DNA from: Bilophila wadsworthia ATCC 49260
GTDB lineage: Bacteria; Desulfobacterota; Desulfovibrionia; Desulfovibrionales; Desulfovibrionaceae
DNA: 45,725 nt
NCBI RefSeq assembly: GCF_000701705.1
Contig: NZ_JNJP01000026.1
Location: forward strand, 1 to 45,725
Reading direction: 5' to 3'
Made by a program: the position numbers and the translations under genes. The first letter of the stretch is position 1. Each line of letters begins with the position of its first letter. A model generated the notes under the pieces. It was not told the DNA's origin. It ran no database searches and was given only the letters and a program-made list of their open reading frames with translations. This document shows positions 9,168-16,908 of the stretch, one piece after another.

Positions 9168-9228
9168 GAGAACCCGTATGCGTCCCGCGGTTCTCCCACA
9201 CCTCATTCGGGGCATCGGACGATGCCCC
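9168..9228. repeat. Double-hairpin element after the cytochrome gene
   Basis: GAGAACC/GGTTCTC arms (9168-9174 and 9189-9195) are followed by a perfect 9-bp stem GGGGCATCG/CGATGCCCC (9209-9217 and 9220-9228). The layout resembles the element upstream of argH. Confidence 0.55.
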
Positions 9229-9233
9229 CATAA

Positions 9234-9278
9234 AAAAGGGCATGTGCGATCCGGCAAACGCCGACGCCATGCCCTTTT
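9234..9278. terminator. Bidirectional terminator
   Basis: AAAAGGGCATG (9234-9244) and CATGCCCTTTT (9268-9278) are perfect arms, with an A-run on the left and a T-run on the right. It separates the cytochrome gene from the PP-loop gene. Confidence 0.75.
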
Positions 9279-9304
9279 CCCTTGTGCGCCAACACAACAG
9301 ACGC

Positions 9305-9333
9305 TTGTGTTCATGTATCCGGCGCAGTAGAAT
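9305..9333 (+). promoter_or_regulatory. Promoter placed for a leaderless transcript
   Basis: TTGTGT (9305-9310) and TAGAAT (9328-9333) are spaced 17 bp apart. The -10 box ends 6 bp before the ATG at 9340, so RNA would begin at or next to the start codon. No Shine-Dalgarno sequence precedes that ATG. Confidence 0.45.
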
Positions 9334-9339
9334 AGCTTT

Positions 9340-10413
9340 ATGAATACCTCCACTCCGCATGCATTTGCCCTGTTTTCCGGCGGGCTGGACAGCATCCTCG
9401 CTGCCCGCCTGATCATGGAACAAGGGCTGGTTGTCCGTTGCCTGCATTTTGTCACCCCCTTTTTCGGCAAGCCGCAATTGATCCCCCACTGGGAGAAGGT
9501 GTACGGCCTTGAGGTGGAAGCCGTGGACGTCGGTGAAGCGTTCGTGCGCCTCCTGAGGGAACGCCCCGCCCACGGTTTCGGCAAAGTCATGAACCCCTGT
9601 GTCGACTGCAAAATCCTCATGATGCGCAAAGCGCGGGAACTCATGAAAAAATGGGGAGCGTCATTCCTTATCTCCGGTGAAGTGCTCGGGCAGCGCCCCA
9701 TGTCCCAGCGCCGCGACACCCTCAATGTCATCCGCCGCGACGCAGAGGTTAAGGAGTCCCTCCTCCGTCCGCTCAGCGCCCAACTGCTCGATCCGACCGC
9801 CCCTGAAATCTCGGGCCTGGTGGATCGCAACAAGCTGCTCGGTATCTTCGGGCGCGGCCGGAAGTCCCAAATGGCGTTGGCCGATCAAATGGGCCTGAAA
9901 GAGATCCCCACACCCGCCGGAGGGTGCAAACTGGCGGAAAAGGAAAACTCCCGGCGCTATTGGCCGGTCCTGACGCGCCTCAAAGAGCCGACGGTTGAAG
10001 ACTTCGAATTGTCCAACATCGGGCGTCAGTACTGGTTCGGTGATCACTGGCTGTCGATGGGCCGCAACGAAGCGGACAACTCGGCGCTGGAGCGTCTGGT
10101 CCGTCCCGGCGACGCCATCCTCCGCGTGCGTGACTTTCCGAGCCCTTTCGCACTTGCCCGCCAGCTCACCCCGTGGGACAACGAAACGCTTCAGGACGCG
10201 GCCAGCCTCGTGGCCTCCTACTCGCCCAAAGGCGTCCGGGCCGCCGAGGCGTCTCCCGACGGGACCATAGCCGTGCGCGTTCAGATCAACGGCGAGAGCA
10301 CCTTCGTCAATGTGGCGCCCAAGCGCACCCCCGCCCTTCCGTGGGGCGAGCCCGAATTCGTCGATGTCCGCAAAGCCATCAAGGCGGAGAACCGGCCCAC
10401 GTTTGATGAGTAA
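9340..10413 (+). CDS. PP-loop ATPase, tRNA-thiolation (ThiI/MnmA-like) family
   Basis: This 357-aa protein begins with the ATP pyrophosphatase PP-loop SGGLDS (about residues 11-16). It continues with NPCVDCK and a later GGCKL, cysteines placed as in sulfur-transferring tRNA-modifying enzymes of the MnmA/ThiI group. The family adenylates a tRNA uridine before thiolation. The C-terminal third is not an MnmA-type domain that I recognise, so the exact base modified is unknown. Translation appears to start without a ribosome site. A hairpin repeat and a terminator follow it. Confidence 0.65.
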   Translation: MNTSTPHAFALFSGGLDSILAARLIMEQGLVVRCLHFVTPFFGKPQLIPHWEKVYGLEVEAVDVGEAFVRLLRERPAHGFGKVMNPCVDCKILMMRKARELMKKWGASFLISGEVLGQRPMSQRRDTLNVIRRDAEVKESLLRPLSAQLLDPTAPEISGLVDRNKLLGIFGRGRKSQMALADQMGLKEIPTPAGGCKLAEKENSRRYWPVLTRLKEPTVEDFELSNIGRQYWFGDHWLSMGRNEADNSALERLVRPGDAILRVRDFPSPFALARQLTPWDNETLQDAASLVASYSPKGVRAAEASPDGTIAVRVQINGESTFVNVAPKRTPALPWGEPEFVDVRKAIKAENRPTFDE

Positions 10414-10425
10414 CGATGGTAAGCA

Positions 10426-10483
10426 GGTAGGTGGGGGGAGGAGGTCCCTTTCTGGAAAAAGGGGCCTCCTCCCCCCACCTACC
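10426..10483. repeat. G-rich hairpin element after the PP-loop gene
   Basis: Arms of 19 bp (10426-10444 and 10465-10483), with an inner TCCCTTT/AAAAGGG pairing around TTTCTGGAAA, follow the design of the other G-rich elements. Confidence 0.7.
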
Positions 10484-10510
10484 TCCACCAAAGGCTTTCC
10501 ACCCTTATTG

Positions 10511-10553
10511 AATCCCTCGCGGCGGCTTTTCCGTGCTGCGAGGGATTTTCTTT
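10511..10553 (+). terminator. Terminator after the PP-loop gene
   Basis: AATCCCTCGC (10511-10520) pairs with GCGAGGGATT (10538-10547) and is followed by TTCTTT. It lies between the end of the plus-strand core genes and the end of the minus-strand T3SS operon. The remainder to 10662 shows nothing further. Confidence 0.75.
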
Positions 10554-10662
10554 GTCTGGCGGCGGGCTCTGCAGGGAAAGGGGAAAAGAAGAGGGCGCGA
10601 GGATGAATACGGCGGGGACGTTTTCGAGAGAGTCTTTTCCTTGAAAAGAATAGCCGGATTGC

Positions 10663-11349
10663 TCAGTTGTCGGCATCCAGCAGTGACAGCACCTTGCTCA
10701 CGTAGGCTTGTGTTTCGGCGAAAGGCGGGATGCCGCCATAGCGCAGGACGTTGCCCGGCCCGGCATTATAGGCGGCGAGCGCGAGATCAAGCCTGCCGAA
10801 GCGGTCAATCTGCTGGCGCAGATAGCGGCTCCCCGCGTCCACATTGGCCTCGGGATCGAAAGGATCGATAACGCCGAGCATCTGTTGCGTCCCCGGCATA
10901 AGCTGCATGAGCCCCTGTGCGCCCTTCTCCGATTCAGCGATGGTTTCGAAATTGGACTCCACCTTGATCACCGCCGCGATAAGCCGGGGATCGAGCCCGT
11001 AGCGGCCGCTGGCCTTGGCCACGAGTTCCCGCCACACGGCGGGCGGAGGGAGCGTCCCTTTTCCGGCATGGGCGCGGAGAACCAGTTGCGGCGACACCAT
11101 GCGCGGCAGGGACAGCGCCGCCGCATGGGGCGACAGCGCGTAAATGTCCATCTGGTCGAGCAGGTTTTCAGTAGGGATGGAGGGACGCGGCGGCAAGGAG
11201 CTTTCGGATTGGCCGCCGGGATGCACGGGGCGCAGGCGTTGGGCCGGGCGCTCGTCCGTCGAGAGCTCCTCATGCAGGATGACGCCCGCCGAAGCCGTGC
11301 CGGATACGAACATCCCCACCGCCAGGCAAAAACTCAGGACGCGGATCAC
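10663..11349 (-). CDS. Lytic transglycosylase (SLT family), end of T3SS operon
   Basis: A 228-aa exported protein with a GTG start that overlaps the preceding stop codon (GTGA). It has a signal peptide over about residues 1-21 and an SLT domain in the C-terminal half. The catalytic Glu is in KVESNF, followed by GLMQLMPGT and LALAAYNAGPG, which are diagnostic motifs. Such enzymes cut peptidoglycan glycan strands. Small SLT proteins are common companions of secretion machines that must cross the wall. Being the last gene of the operon fits that role, but a general housekeeping role is not excluded. Confidence 0.88.
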   Translation of the reverse strand: MIRVLSFCLAVGMFVSGTASAGVILHEELSTDERPAQRLRPVHPGGQSESSLPPRPSIPTENLLDQMDIYALSPHAAALSLPRMVSPQLVLRAHAGKGTLPPPAVWRELVAKASGRYGLDPRLIAAVIKVESNFETIAESEKGAQGLMQLMPGTQQMLGVIDPFDPEANVDAGSRYLRQQIDRFGRLDLALAAYNAGPGNVLRYGGIPPFAETQAYVSKVLSLLDADN

Positions 11350-11762
11350 TCGGGCAGCGCGAAATAGAGTTCGATAATATTCGACTGTTCGTAGTAGGCA
11401 TAGGTATAGTGGGCCACTACGGACTTGATCAAATGGATGCCGAGCCCGCCCACGGGCCGCTCGTCCACGCCGAGCGATACGTCCGGGACCGGCGCTTCAA
11501 GGAAAGGATCGAAAGGGGCTCCCCAGTCCTGCACCTTGAAGCAGAAGTACGGCACGTTGTCGAGCCGTACTTCCCGGCAGGCGACCTGCGCCTCACCCGG
11601 GACATCCGGATAGGCATAGCTGAATACGTTGACCAAAAGTTCCTCAGCGGCAAGCTCCACCTGCGGGATCAGCGGCCTGTATGAAGAAGGGATGGTCTCG
11701 TGGATAAAGGCATTGACATTCGCCAGCTGCTCAAGACTGGCCGGAACGCTGAGCGTCGCCAT
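11346..11762 (-). CDS. RsbW/BtrW-like anti-sigma serine kinase (HATPase)
   Basis: A 138-aa GHKL ATP-binding protein with an N-box (ELAAEELLVNVFSYAY), a G1 box (QDWGAPFDP) and a G2 box (VGGLGIHLIKS). Proteins of this size with a STAS neighbour act as partner-switching kinases: they phosphorylate the STAS antagonist and may bind a sigma factor or other target. It starts behind GAGGAGGCGATC and overlaps the transglycosylase start. It is linked to the STAS gene upstream by a short gap. No matching PP2C phosphatase (RsbU/BtrU) is in the window. Confidence 0.82.
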   Translation of the reverse strand: MATLSVPASLEQLANVNAFIHETIPSSYRPLIPQVELAAEELLVNVFSYAYPDVPGEAQVACREVRLDNVPYFCFKVQDWGAPFDPFLEAPVPDVSLGVDERPVGGLGIHLIKSVVAHYTYAYYEQSNIIELYFALPE

Positions 11763-11772
11763 GATCGCCTCC

Positions 11773-12108
11773 TCAGGAAAGGGCGCTGACGGCCTCGTCG
11801 CGCGTGGCGTAAATGGGGAGCATGGAGCTGAATCCCGAAATTTTGAAAACTTCCGCCACCATCGACTGCATGGAACAGAACGCCAGCGTCGCCGCGGCGG
11901 CCTTACTCGCCTTAACCATCGTCAAAATGACCCGTAACCCTGCGGAACTGATGTATTCGACACCACCAAGATCCACCACGACCTTTTTGGCCCCGGAATC
12001 CAGAAGCTCACGGCAGGAGGTTTCAAAACTGCTCGCCGTGGTTGCGTCGATCCTTCCGGTAAGCGCAATGATACTGACGCAACCCTGTTCCGATGTGACA
12101 ACTTGCAT
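11773..12108 (-). CDS. STAS-domain anti-sigma antagonist (RsbV/BtrV-like)
   Basis: A 111-aa single STAS domain. The motif EYISSAGLR carries the serine that is phosphorylated in SpoIIAA/RsbV proteins. It starts behind CAGGAAGAACGTGT. It sits directly after sctR and just before the kinase gene, so the two form a partner-switch module transcribed with the secretion genes. By analogy with the Bordetella BtrV/BtrW system it probably couples secretion state to gene expression; the target is not visible. Confidence 0.85.
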   Translation of the reverse strand: MQVVTSEQGCVSIIALTGRIDATTASSFETSCRELLDSGAKKVVVDLGGVEYISSAGLRVILTMVKASKAAAATLAFCSMQSMVAEVFKISGFSSMLPIYATRDEAVSALS

Positions 12109-12131
12109 ACACGTTCTTCCTGATGTTGTTG

Positions 12132-12782
12132 CTATTTGTAGCTTAAGAGCAATCCTTGACTGATCTTAAGCCACCCGTCAAGGGTCACGAAAAGCAGGAG
12201 TTTGAAGGGCAGGGAAATGGTCATGGGAGATACCATCATCATGCCCATCGCCAACAGGATATTGGAAATGATAAGGTCGATGGCGATAAACGGCAAATAC
12301 AGCAGGAACCCCACCTGAAACGCCTTGGTCAATTCGGAAATGGTAAACGCGGGCACGAGGATCAGCATGTTGTCTTTGGAAATCTGATCATGCTGTTCTT
12401 TGGGCCAGATACGCTTCGCCGTGCTCATGAAGGCCCGGAGCACGCCGTCCTCCGTATTGTCCGAAAGGAACTTGCGCAGCGGCGGCGACAGCTTGTCGAC
12501 GATGCCGATAACTTCCTTCGGCGAAGGCTCCGCGCTGATCTGGAGTTTCTCGGCGATGTCCATCGTACTCATCATCATGGGGGCCATAATGAACAGGCTC
12601 AATATGATGGCAAGGCCGTTCATGACCATCGCGGGCGGGACCTGCTGCACGCCGAGGGCGTTGCGGACAAGCGACGTGACCACCACGATCTTCACGTAGG
12701 ACGTGACCATCATCAGGAAAAACGGAGCAAGGCCCAACAAAGCCATGCCCACAATGAAATACAACGGATTGACGCCCGTCAT
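12132..12782 (-). CDS. sctR: T3SS export apparatus protein SctR
   Basis: A 216-aa membrane protein of the FliP/YscR family, the core of the helical export gate (SctR5-S4-T1). Hydrophobic segments lie at both ends, with the conserved block GVQQVPPAMVMNGLAIILS near residue 45 and a polar middle region. It starts behind GGTGGGAGAGTAGGC, 2 bp after sctQ. In Ysc-type loci sctR is normally followed by sctS, sctT and sctU; here those genes are 21 kb away in the right-hand operon, and a STAS gene follows instead. Confidence 0.95.
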   Translation of the reverse strand: MTGVNPLYFIVGMALLGLAPFFLMMVTSYVKIVVVTSLVRNALGVQQVPPAMVMNGLAIILSLFIMAPMMMSTMDIAEKLQISAEPSPKEVIGIVDKLSPPLRKFLSDNTEDGVLRAFMSTAKRIWPKEQHDQISKDNMLILVPAFTISELTKAFQVGFLLYLPFIAIDLIISNILLAMGMMMVSPMTISLPFKLLLFVTLDGWLKISQGLLLSYK

Positions 12783-12784
12783 GC

Positions 12785-13063
12785 CTACTCTCCCACCTTG
12801 CCGAGGCTGACGACCTGTACGCCGAGCGTCCCGTTCAAATCCACAAGGCGCCCCTTGCCGACGGATTTGCCGTTGGCGTACAGCGTGACCGGGGCGAGCG
12901 CATCGCCGCCGAACGCGAAAGTATAGCCGGGGGCGAGCGTCTCCACGTCCCGCACCGTCATGAGGCGGCGTTCCAGTTCAAAGGTCAGCGTCACTTCCAG
13001 TTCGCCGGTATCGACGCCTTCGGACGGCGCGGCCCCGGCAGCCGTATTGTTTTCGTCGGACAT
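12785..13063 (-). CDS. Internal translation product SctQ-C
   Basis: Within sctQ an in-frame ATG at 13063 is preceded by GAGGAGGGGCCC, a better Shine-Dalgarno than that of the full-length start. It would yield a 92-aa protein consisting of a short acidic linker and the complete SPOA domain. Yersinia YscQ, Shigella Spa33 and Salmonella SpaO are known to make such a short form, which associates with the full-length protein. The sequence strongly suggests the same here, though it is not proof of expression. Confidence 0.6.
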   Translation of the reverse strand: MSDENNTAAGAAPSEGVDTGELEVTLTFELERRLMTVRDVETLAPGYTFAFGGDALAPVTLYANGKSVGKGRLVDLNGTLGVQVVSLGKVGE

Positions 13064-13846
13064 GGGCCCCTCCTCGGGATTCAAGACAGAAAGGATGGTC
13101 GCGCAGCCCTCCGCGAGGGAGCAGGCGAACGCAAGGGAACGCGACGTGGCGCAGAGGCGGAGCGTAACGCGGCCCTCACGCGCCGGATAGGTTTCCGGCA
13201 GCAGCACATCGTCTGGTTCAAGGGAAGACAGCTCGTTGACGGAAAGCCGCATACGCCCCGCTTCGAGGCTGACCGGAACCGGCACGTCCCCGGCAAGCCC
13301 CAGTGCGCGGCGGCGCGGCAAGGCGTCCAGACGTTCCACCAGTTCGAGCGCGCTCTCCCGATCCGGGAGGCACAGCCTGACAGGGATCGGATACGCCTCT
13401 GCGGAGGCCCCCGCCCCCACCGGCACGTGCAGCGTCAGGGGAAGCGCACAAACGGCCGGTTCCGCCGTTTCGATCATCCGGACGTTGCGGACAGCCAGCG
13501 GCACATGCAAAAACGTTTGCGCCAGTTCCGCCAAAGGAGCGGCCAGCAAGTCGAGAACCGCCAACTGCAGCGCCCCGGGCAGTGCGGCGTTCGGCGGCAC
13601 ATCCGCCACTGCCGGATGCAAAGCCAGCAAGCGCAGGCTGCCGAGTTCCACGCGCCATGTCCGTTCGCCGCAAACGACGTCAAAAGCGCACACCGGAGGG
13701 ACCGGAGCCGCAAGGCCCCCGGCCTCCAACGCGCACGGCGTACCGGCCACATCAATGGGCCACGGCTGCGCCCGCGTGCACAGCAGGTTGAAGACATGCG
13801 CTTCAAGCGGCGAAAGCGCCGGAGCCCGGAAAGGCAGTATCTCCAT
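12785..13846 (-). CDS. sctQ: T3SS cytoplasmic ring (sorting platform) protein SctQ
   Basis: A 353-aa protein whose C-terminal 75 residues form a SPOA (FliM/FliN-like) domain, with ELEVTLTFELERR and TLYANGKSVGKGRLV. SctQ builds the pods beneath the injectisome together with SctK and SctL. I placed the start at the ATG behind GGCGGAGAAGTAC; a TTG 21 bp upstream is possible but lacks a good ribosome site. A second strong ribosome site occurs inside the gene (see next entry). Confidence 0.9.
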   Translation of the reverse strand: MEILPFRAPALSPLEAHVFNLLCTRAQPWPIDVAGTPCALEAGGLAAPVPPVCAFDVVCGERTWRVELGSLRLLALHPAVADVPPNAALPGALQLAVLDLLAAPLAELAQTFLHVPLAVRNVRMIETAEPAVCALPLTLHVPVGAGASAEAYPIPVRLCLPDRESALELVERLDALPRRRALGLAGDVPVPVSLEAGRMRLSVNELSSLEPDDVLLPETYPAREGRVTLRLCATSRSLAFACSLAEGCATILSVLNPEEGPMSDENNTAAGAAPSEGVDTGELEVTLTFELERRLMTVRDVETLAPGYTFAFGGDALAPVTLYANGKSVGKGRLVDLNGTLGVQVVSLGKVGE

Positions 13847-13943
13847 GTACTTCTCCGCCCCCGGCAATGGAGGGCTGTTACAAAAAGTTTCGGGCTACGC
13901 CTCTTCAAACGGCCGGCGCGGCATCCCTCCCCGTGCGCCGGGG

Positions 13944-14618
13944 TCAGGCATCCCGTTCGTCCGGAGCGACATACTCGCCGCGCGACTGCCGACGCCCATC
14001 GCCGTTCTCGGCTTCGGCCTCGCCCCGTTCAGAAACCACTTCGACGCGAACATCCTTCTCAAACGACTCAAGCCGCGCCTTCAAGGATTCCTGTGCGCCG
14101 ACGAGGGTCTGAAAGGATGCCGCGTTGTCCGTCGCCAAATGTACCGACAGCACGCCGTCGCTCCCGCGCTGGAGCCGGATTTCGGTTCCGGGGAGGACAT
14201 CCTTGCCAAGGGTGAGGCGTATCTCATGGCCCCCGTCGGGCCCGGAAACCAGAATCCGCTCCACGAGCTTTTCCGCCAGCGCACCCAAATCCGGAGCATC
14301 TCCGGACGGAGCCGCCGTTTCAGCCGTCTGCGCCGTGCGTCCGGCAAAAAGTGTATCCAACGGCCCGGTCATCCGGGAAAACATGCTGGAAAGCGCTTCG
14401 GCCTCGGCTGAGGTATCCTCGTCAGGAGCATGGGAAGCCCCACGTCCCCCGTCGGACTCCTCTCCTCCGGAACCCTGCCGTTCGTCAAGCGGACGCCGCC
14501 GCATGGCTTGCTGAAAGGTATCCACGTCCGCACCTGACGGCGCGGCCATGCCGGAATCCGCAGATCGGCCTTCAGCCTGCCCGAGCCGGGACATATCCAC
14601 CTTCATAAAGTCAGCCAT
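13944..14618 (-). CDS. sctP: T3SS needle-length/substrate-switch protein SctP
   Basis: A 224-aa protein with a disordered, acidic and Ser/Gly-rich N-terminal half. Its C-terminal domain resembles those of FliK/YscP, with the blocks EIRLTLGKDVLPGTEIRL and LSVHLATDN. Proteins of this family act as molecular rulers and switch export from needle to translocator substrates via SctU. It is short for a ruler. It starts behind GGGAGGTGTCGT. Its place between SctO and SctQ matches yscO-P-Q. The family match rests mainly on the C-terminus and on position. Confidence 0.75.
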   Translation of the reverse strand: MADFMKVDMSRLGQAEGRSADSGMAAPSGADVDTFQQAMRRRPLDERQGSGGEESDGGRGASHAPDEDTSAEAEALSSMFSRMTGPLDTLFAGRTAQTAETAAPSGDAPDLGALAEKLVERILVSGPDGGHEIRLTLGKDVLPGTEIRLQRGSDGVLSVHLATDNAASFQTLVGAQESLKARLESFEKDVRVEVVSERGEAEAENGDGRRQSRGEYVAPDERDA

Positions 14619-14856
14619 ACGACACCTCCCGCATTCCTCCGCTTGTGGACGGGTTTCTTTATTTTGAAAGGGCTATCGCTCCAACCGGCGCTCAATTCCC
14701 GAAAATGCAGGGCATAATGGACGCAAAAGGCATTGGAAAGAGCGGTATAGCTTCCGTATCGGCAGATTTGAGGAAGCCGGACGGGAAAAACGTCTCTCCA
14801 GAAAGGTTTCCCTTCCTTTCCCCAATGCTTCCTGCCCCTTCGAGGGTGAAACGCCC
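14619..14856. other. Gap within the T3SS operon between sctO and sctP
   Basis: This 238-bp gap has no supported gene. It contains a degraded G/C-rich stretch (about 14770-14835) with a CCAGAAAGGTTTCCC core, perhaps a decayed copy of the hairpin element. No good promoter for sctP is visible. Confidence 0.4.
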
Positions 14857-15348
14857 CTAGAGCTCGCCTTCGGTCCCCTGAGGCGGCAGCGGTTTGAATT
14901 CTTCCATTTCCAAATCTTCCAGACGCTCGGCCTCGCGTTTGGCCTCGACGAGCCAGATGTCCCGATGCGTCACGATTTTGGCCGTCTCGTGCTGAGCCTG
15001 CCGCGCGGCCTCCCGGGCCTTGCGTACGTCCTCCTGGCGCTTTTTTACGTTCTCAAGCGCTTGGGCGATGGCTTCTTCCAGCTTCAACTCGCCATCGGCC
15101 AGCGCACCGAGCCCGGCCTTGAACACATCCAATTCCTTGAGGCTCAGGCCCTTGCCCATGATCGCGTCATAGCGGCGCTCGACCTCTTCCTGACGCCAGA
15201 CCTTGTAGCGCTCCAGCTCCCCGCGGCACCGCTCCACCGCCTCCTGCGCCTCAACCACGGCGCGCTCGGCGGCACTGAGGGCATTCTTGGCCGCATCCTC
15301 CCGGTATTCGCGCACCTTAAGCAATGGAGCCAGCGGATACTTTTCCAC
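14857..15348 (-). CDS. sctO: T3SS stalk protein SctO
   Basis: A 163-aa, highly charged, almost entirely helical protein with heptad patterns, predicted to be a two-helix coiled coil like YscO/FliJ. SctO sits in the centre of the SctN hexamer, links it to SctV and helps recycle chaperones. The GTG start lies just after the sctN stop, with AGGTGG upstream. Identification rests on length, coiled-coil character and position between sctN and sctP, since SctO sequences are poorly conserved. Confidence 0.8.
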   Translation of the reverse strand: MEKYPLAPLLKVREYREDAAKNALSAAERAVVEAQEAVERCRGELERYKVWRQEEVERRYDAIMGKGLSLKELDVFKAGLGALADGELKLEEAIAQALENVKKRQEDVRKAREAARQAQHETAKIVTHRDIWLVEAKREAERLEDLEMEEFKPLPPQGTEGEL

Positions 15349-15350
15349 GC

Positions 15351-16667
15351 TCAGGCCACCACCTTATACAGCGCCTGCAACGTTTCCTCAAAAGTGCTTT
15401 TTTCGTCCAAACCTTGCCTGAGGAACGCGTTTACGGCGTTGATCCGGGCCAGCGCGTCGTCGGCTTCCTTATCCGATCCTTTCTTGTATTCGCCGATCTG
15501 CACGAGCAATTCCACCTCGGCGAACTTCGCCAGCACCTTACGGAGCGCCTGCGCGGCTTTCTTGTGCTCCTTCGTAACGATGGCGTTCATAACACGGCTG
15601 ACGCTGGCCTGTACGTCGATGGCGGGATAGTGGTTCGCCGCCGCCAACTTGCGGGACAGGATGATGTGCCCGTCGAGGATGGAGCGGGTTTCGTCCGCAA
15701 TGGGCTCCGTCATATCGTCGCCCTCCACCAGTACGGTATACAGCGCCGTGATGGAGCCCTTATCCGAATTGCCCGCCCGTTCCATCAGCTTGGGAAGCGT
15801 CGAAAACACGGACGGAGGGAAACCGCGCCGGGTCGGGGGTTCGCCCGCGGCAAGGCCGATCTCGCGCTGTGCGCGCCCGAAACGGGTCACCGAGTCCATC
15901 ATGAGCAGAACGCTCTTGTGCTGATCCCGGAAATATTCCGCCACCGCCGTGGCCGTGTACGCGGCCTTGAGGCGTTCCATCGACGAGCGGTCGGATGTGG
16001 AAACGACCAGCACGGCCTTTTTCCGCCCTTCCGGGCCAAGGTCGTTCTCAATGAACTCACGCACTTCGCGGCCGCGCTCGCCAATCAGCGCCAACACGCA
16101 CACATCGGCGGAACAGCCTTTGATGATGCTGGACAAGAGCGTACTTTTACCGCCGCCAGCCGCCGCGAAAATACCCATGCGCTGCCCCTCGCCGCAGGTA
16201 AGCACCCCGTCGAGCACGCGCAGGCCCAGAGAAATCGGCCTGTCGATGATCTTGCGGAGCATGGGGTTCGGGGGATCGGCGTAAACCGGATAGTGGGTCC
16301 GGGGCTTGAGCGGCGGCCCGCCGTCGATGGGATCGCCGAGCCCGTTCAGGACGCGCCCGAGGAGATCTTCGCCCACGGGCACGGAATGGATTTCCCCCGT
16401 CGGGATGACTTCGGTTGCGGGCGAAATGCCCTGCAAATCGCCGAGCGGCGTCAACAGGGCCACCTGCTTCACGAAGCCCACGACCTCGGCCCGGAGCGTC
16501 CAGTCTTCCCACGGGTTCCGCAGGATGCACAGTTCGCCGACCTTCACCCCCGGCACCACGGCCCGGATGATGGTCCCCACGACCTGCTCCACGCGGCCCC
16601 GCACCTCCACCGAGGCGGTCGACTGCACCGCTTCCTCAAGAAGCGCTCCGATATATTCAAAGGCCAT
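15351..16667 (-). CDS. sctN: T3SS ATPase SctN
   Basis: A 438-aa FliI/YscN-type ATPase that unfolds substrates and strips chaperones at the cytoplasmic face. The Walker A motif AAAGGGKST lies at about residues 168-176. The Walker B region (SVLLMMDSVTRF) and the family signature PPTRRGFPPSVFS are present. The length is standard. It lies upstream of sctO, which encodes its stalk, but 240 bp downstream of sctL, which encodes its stator. Confidence 0.97.
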   Translation of the reverse strand: MAFEYIGALLEEAVQSTASVEVRGRVEQVVGTIIRAVVPGVKVGELCILRNPWEDWTLRAEVVGFVKQVALLTPLGDLQGISPATEVIPTGEIHSVPVGEDLLGRVLNGLGDPIDGGPPLKPRTHYPVYADPPNPMLRKIIDRPISLGLRVLDGVLTCGEGQRMGIFAAAGGGKSTLLSSIIKGCSADVCVLALIGERGREVREFIENDLGPEGRKKAVLVVSTSDRSSMERLKAAYTATAVAEYFRDQHKSVLLMMDSVTRFGRAQREIGLAAGEPPTRRGFPPSVFSTLPKLMERAGNSDKGSITALYTVLVEGDDMTEPIADETRSILDGHIILSRKLAAANHYPAIDVQASVSRVMNAIVTKEHKKAAQALRKVLAKFAEVELLVQIGEYKKGSDKEADDALARINAVNAFLRQGLDEKSTFEETLQALYKVVA

Positions 16668-16908
16668 AGGGCATCCATCCGTTTGTCAAACCATATCCGC
16701 GAGATCCAAGCAGGCGTTCGCCCAATCGCCCCTCCGCAAGGGCCGAAAATGCGGGCGTGGCCCCAAAACGTCCTTTCTCAAGCCGTGCCGTGCAACGGCA
16801 CACACCGCTCTATAATGGGGGAAACGTGTATACCAATGAATCGGGCCGCGATCGCATATGGGGCAGACGGCTAGCGGTTGTCGGCGTTGTCCCCGCAATC
16901 GGTGCGCG
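16668..16908. other. Gap between sctL and sctN with a dyad
   Basis: No gene is supported in these 241 bp. A perfect 7-bp dyad, GTGCCGT-GCA-ACGGCAC (16785-16801), and a plus-strand TATAAT (16811-16816) are the only notable signals. They could mark an operator, an RNA hairpin or an antisense start. Confidence 0.35.
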
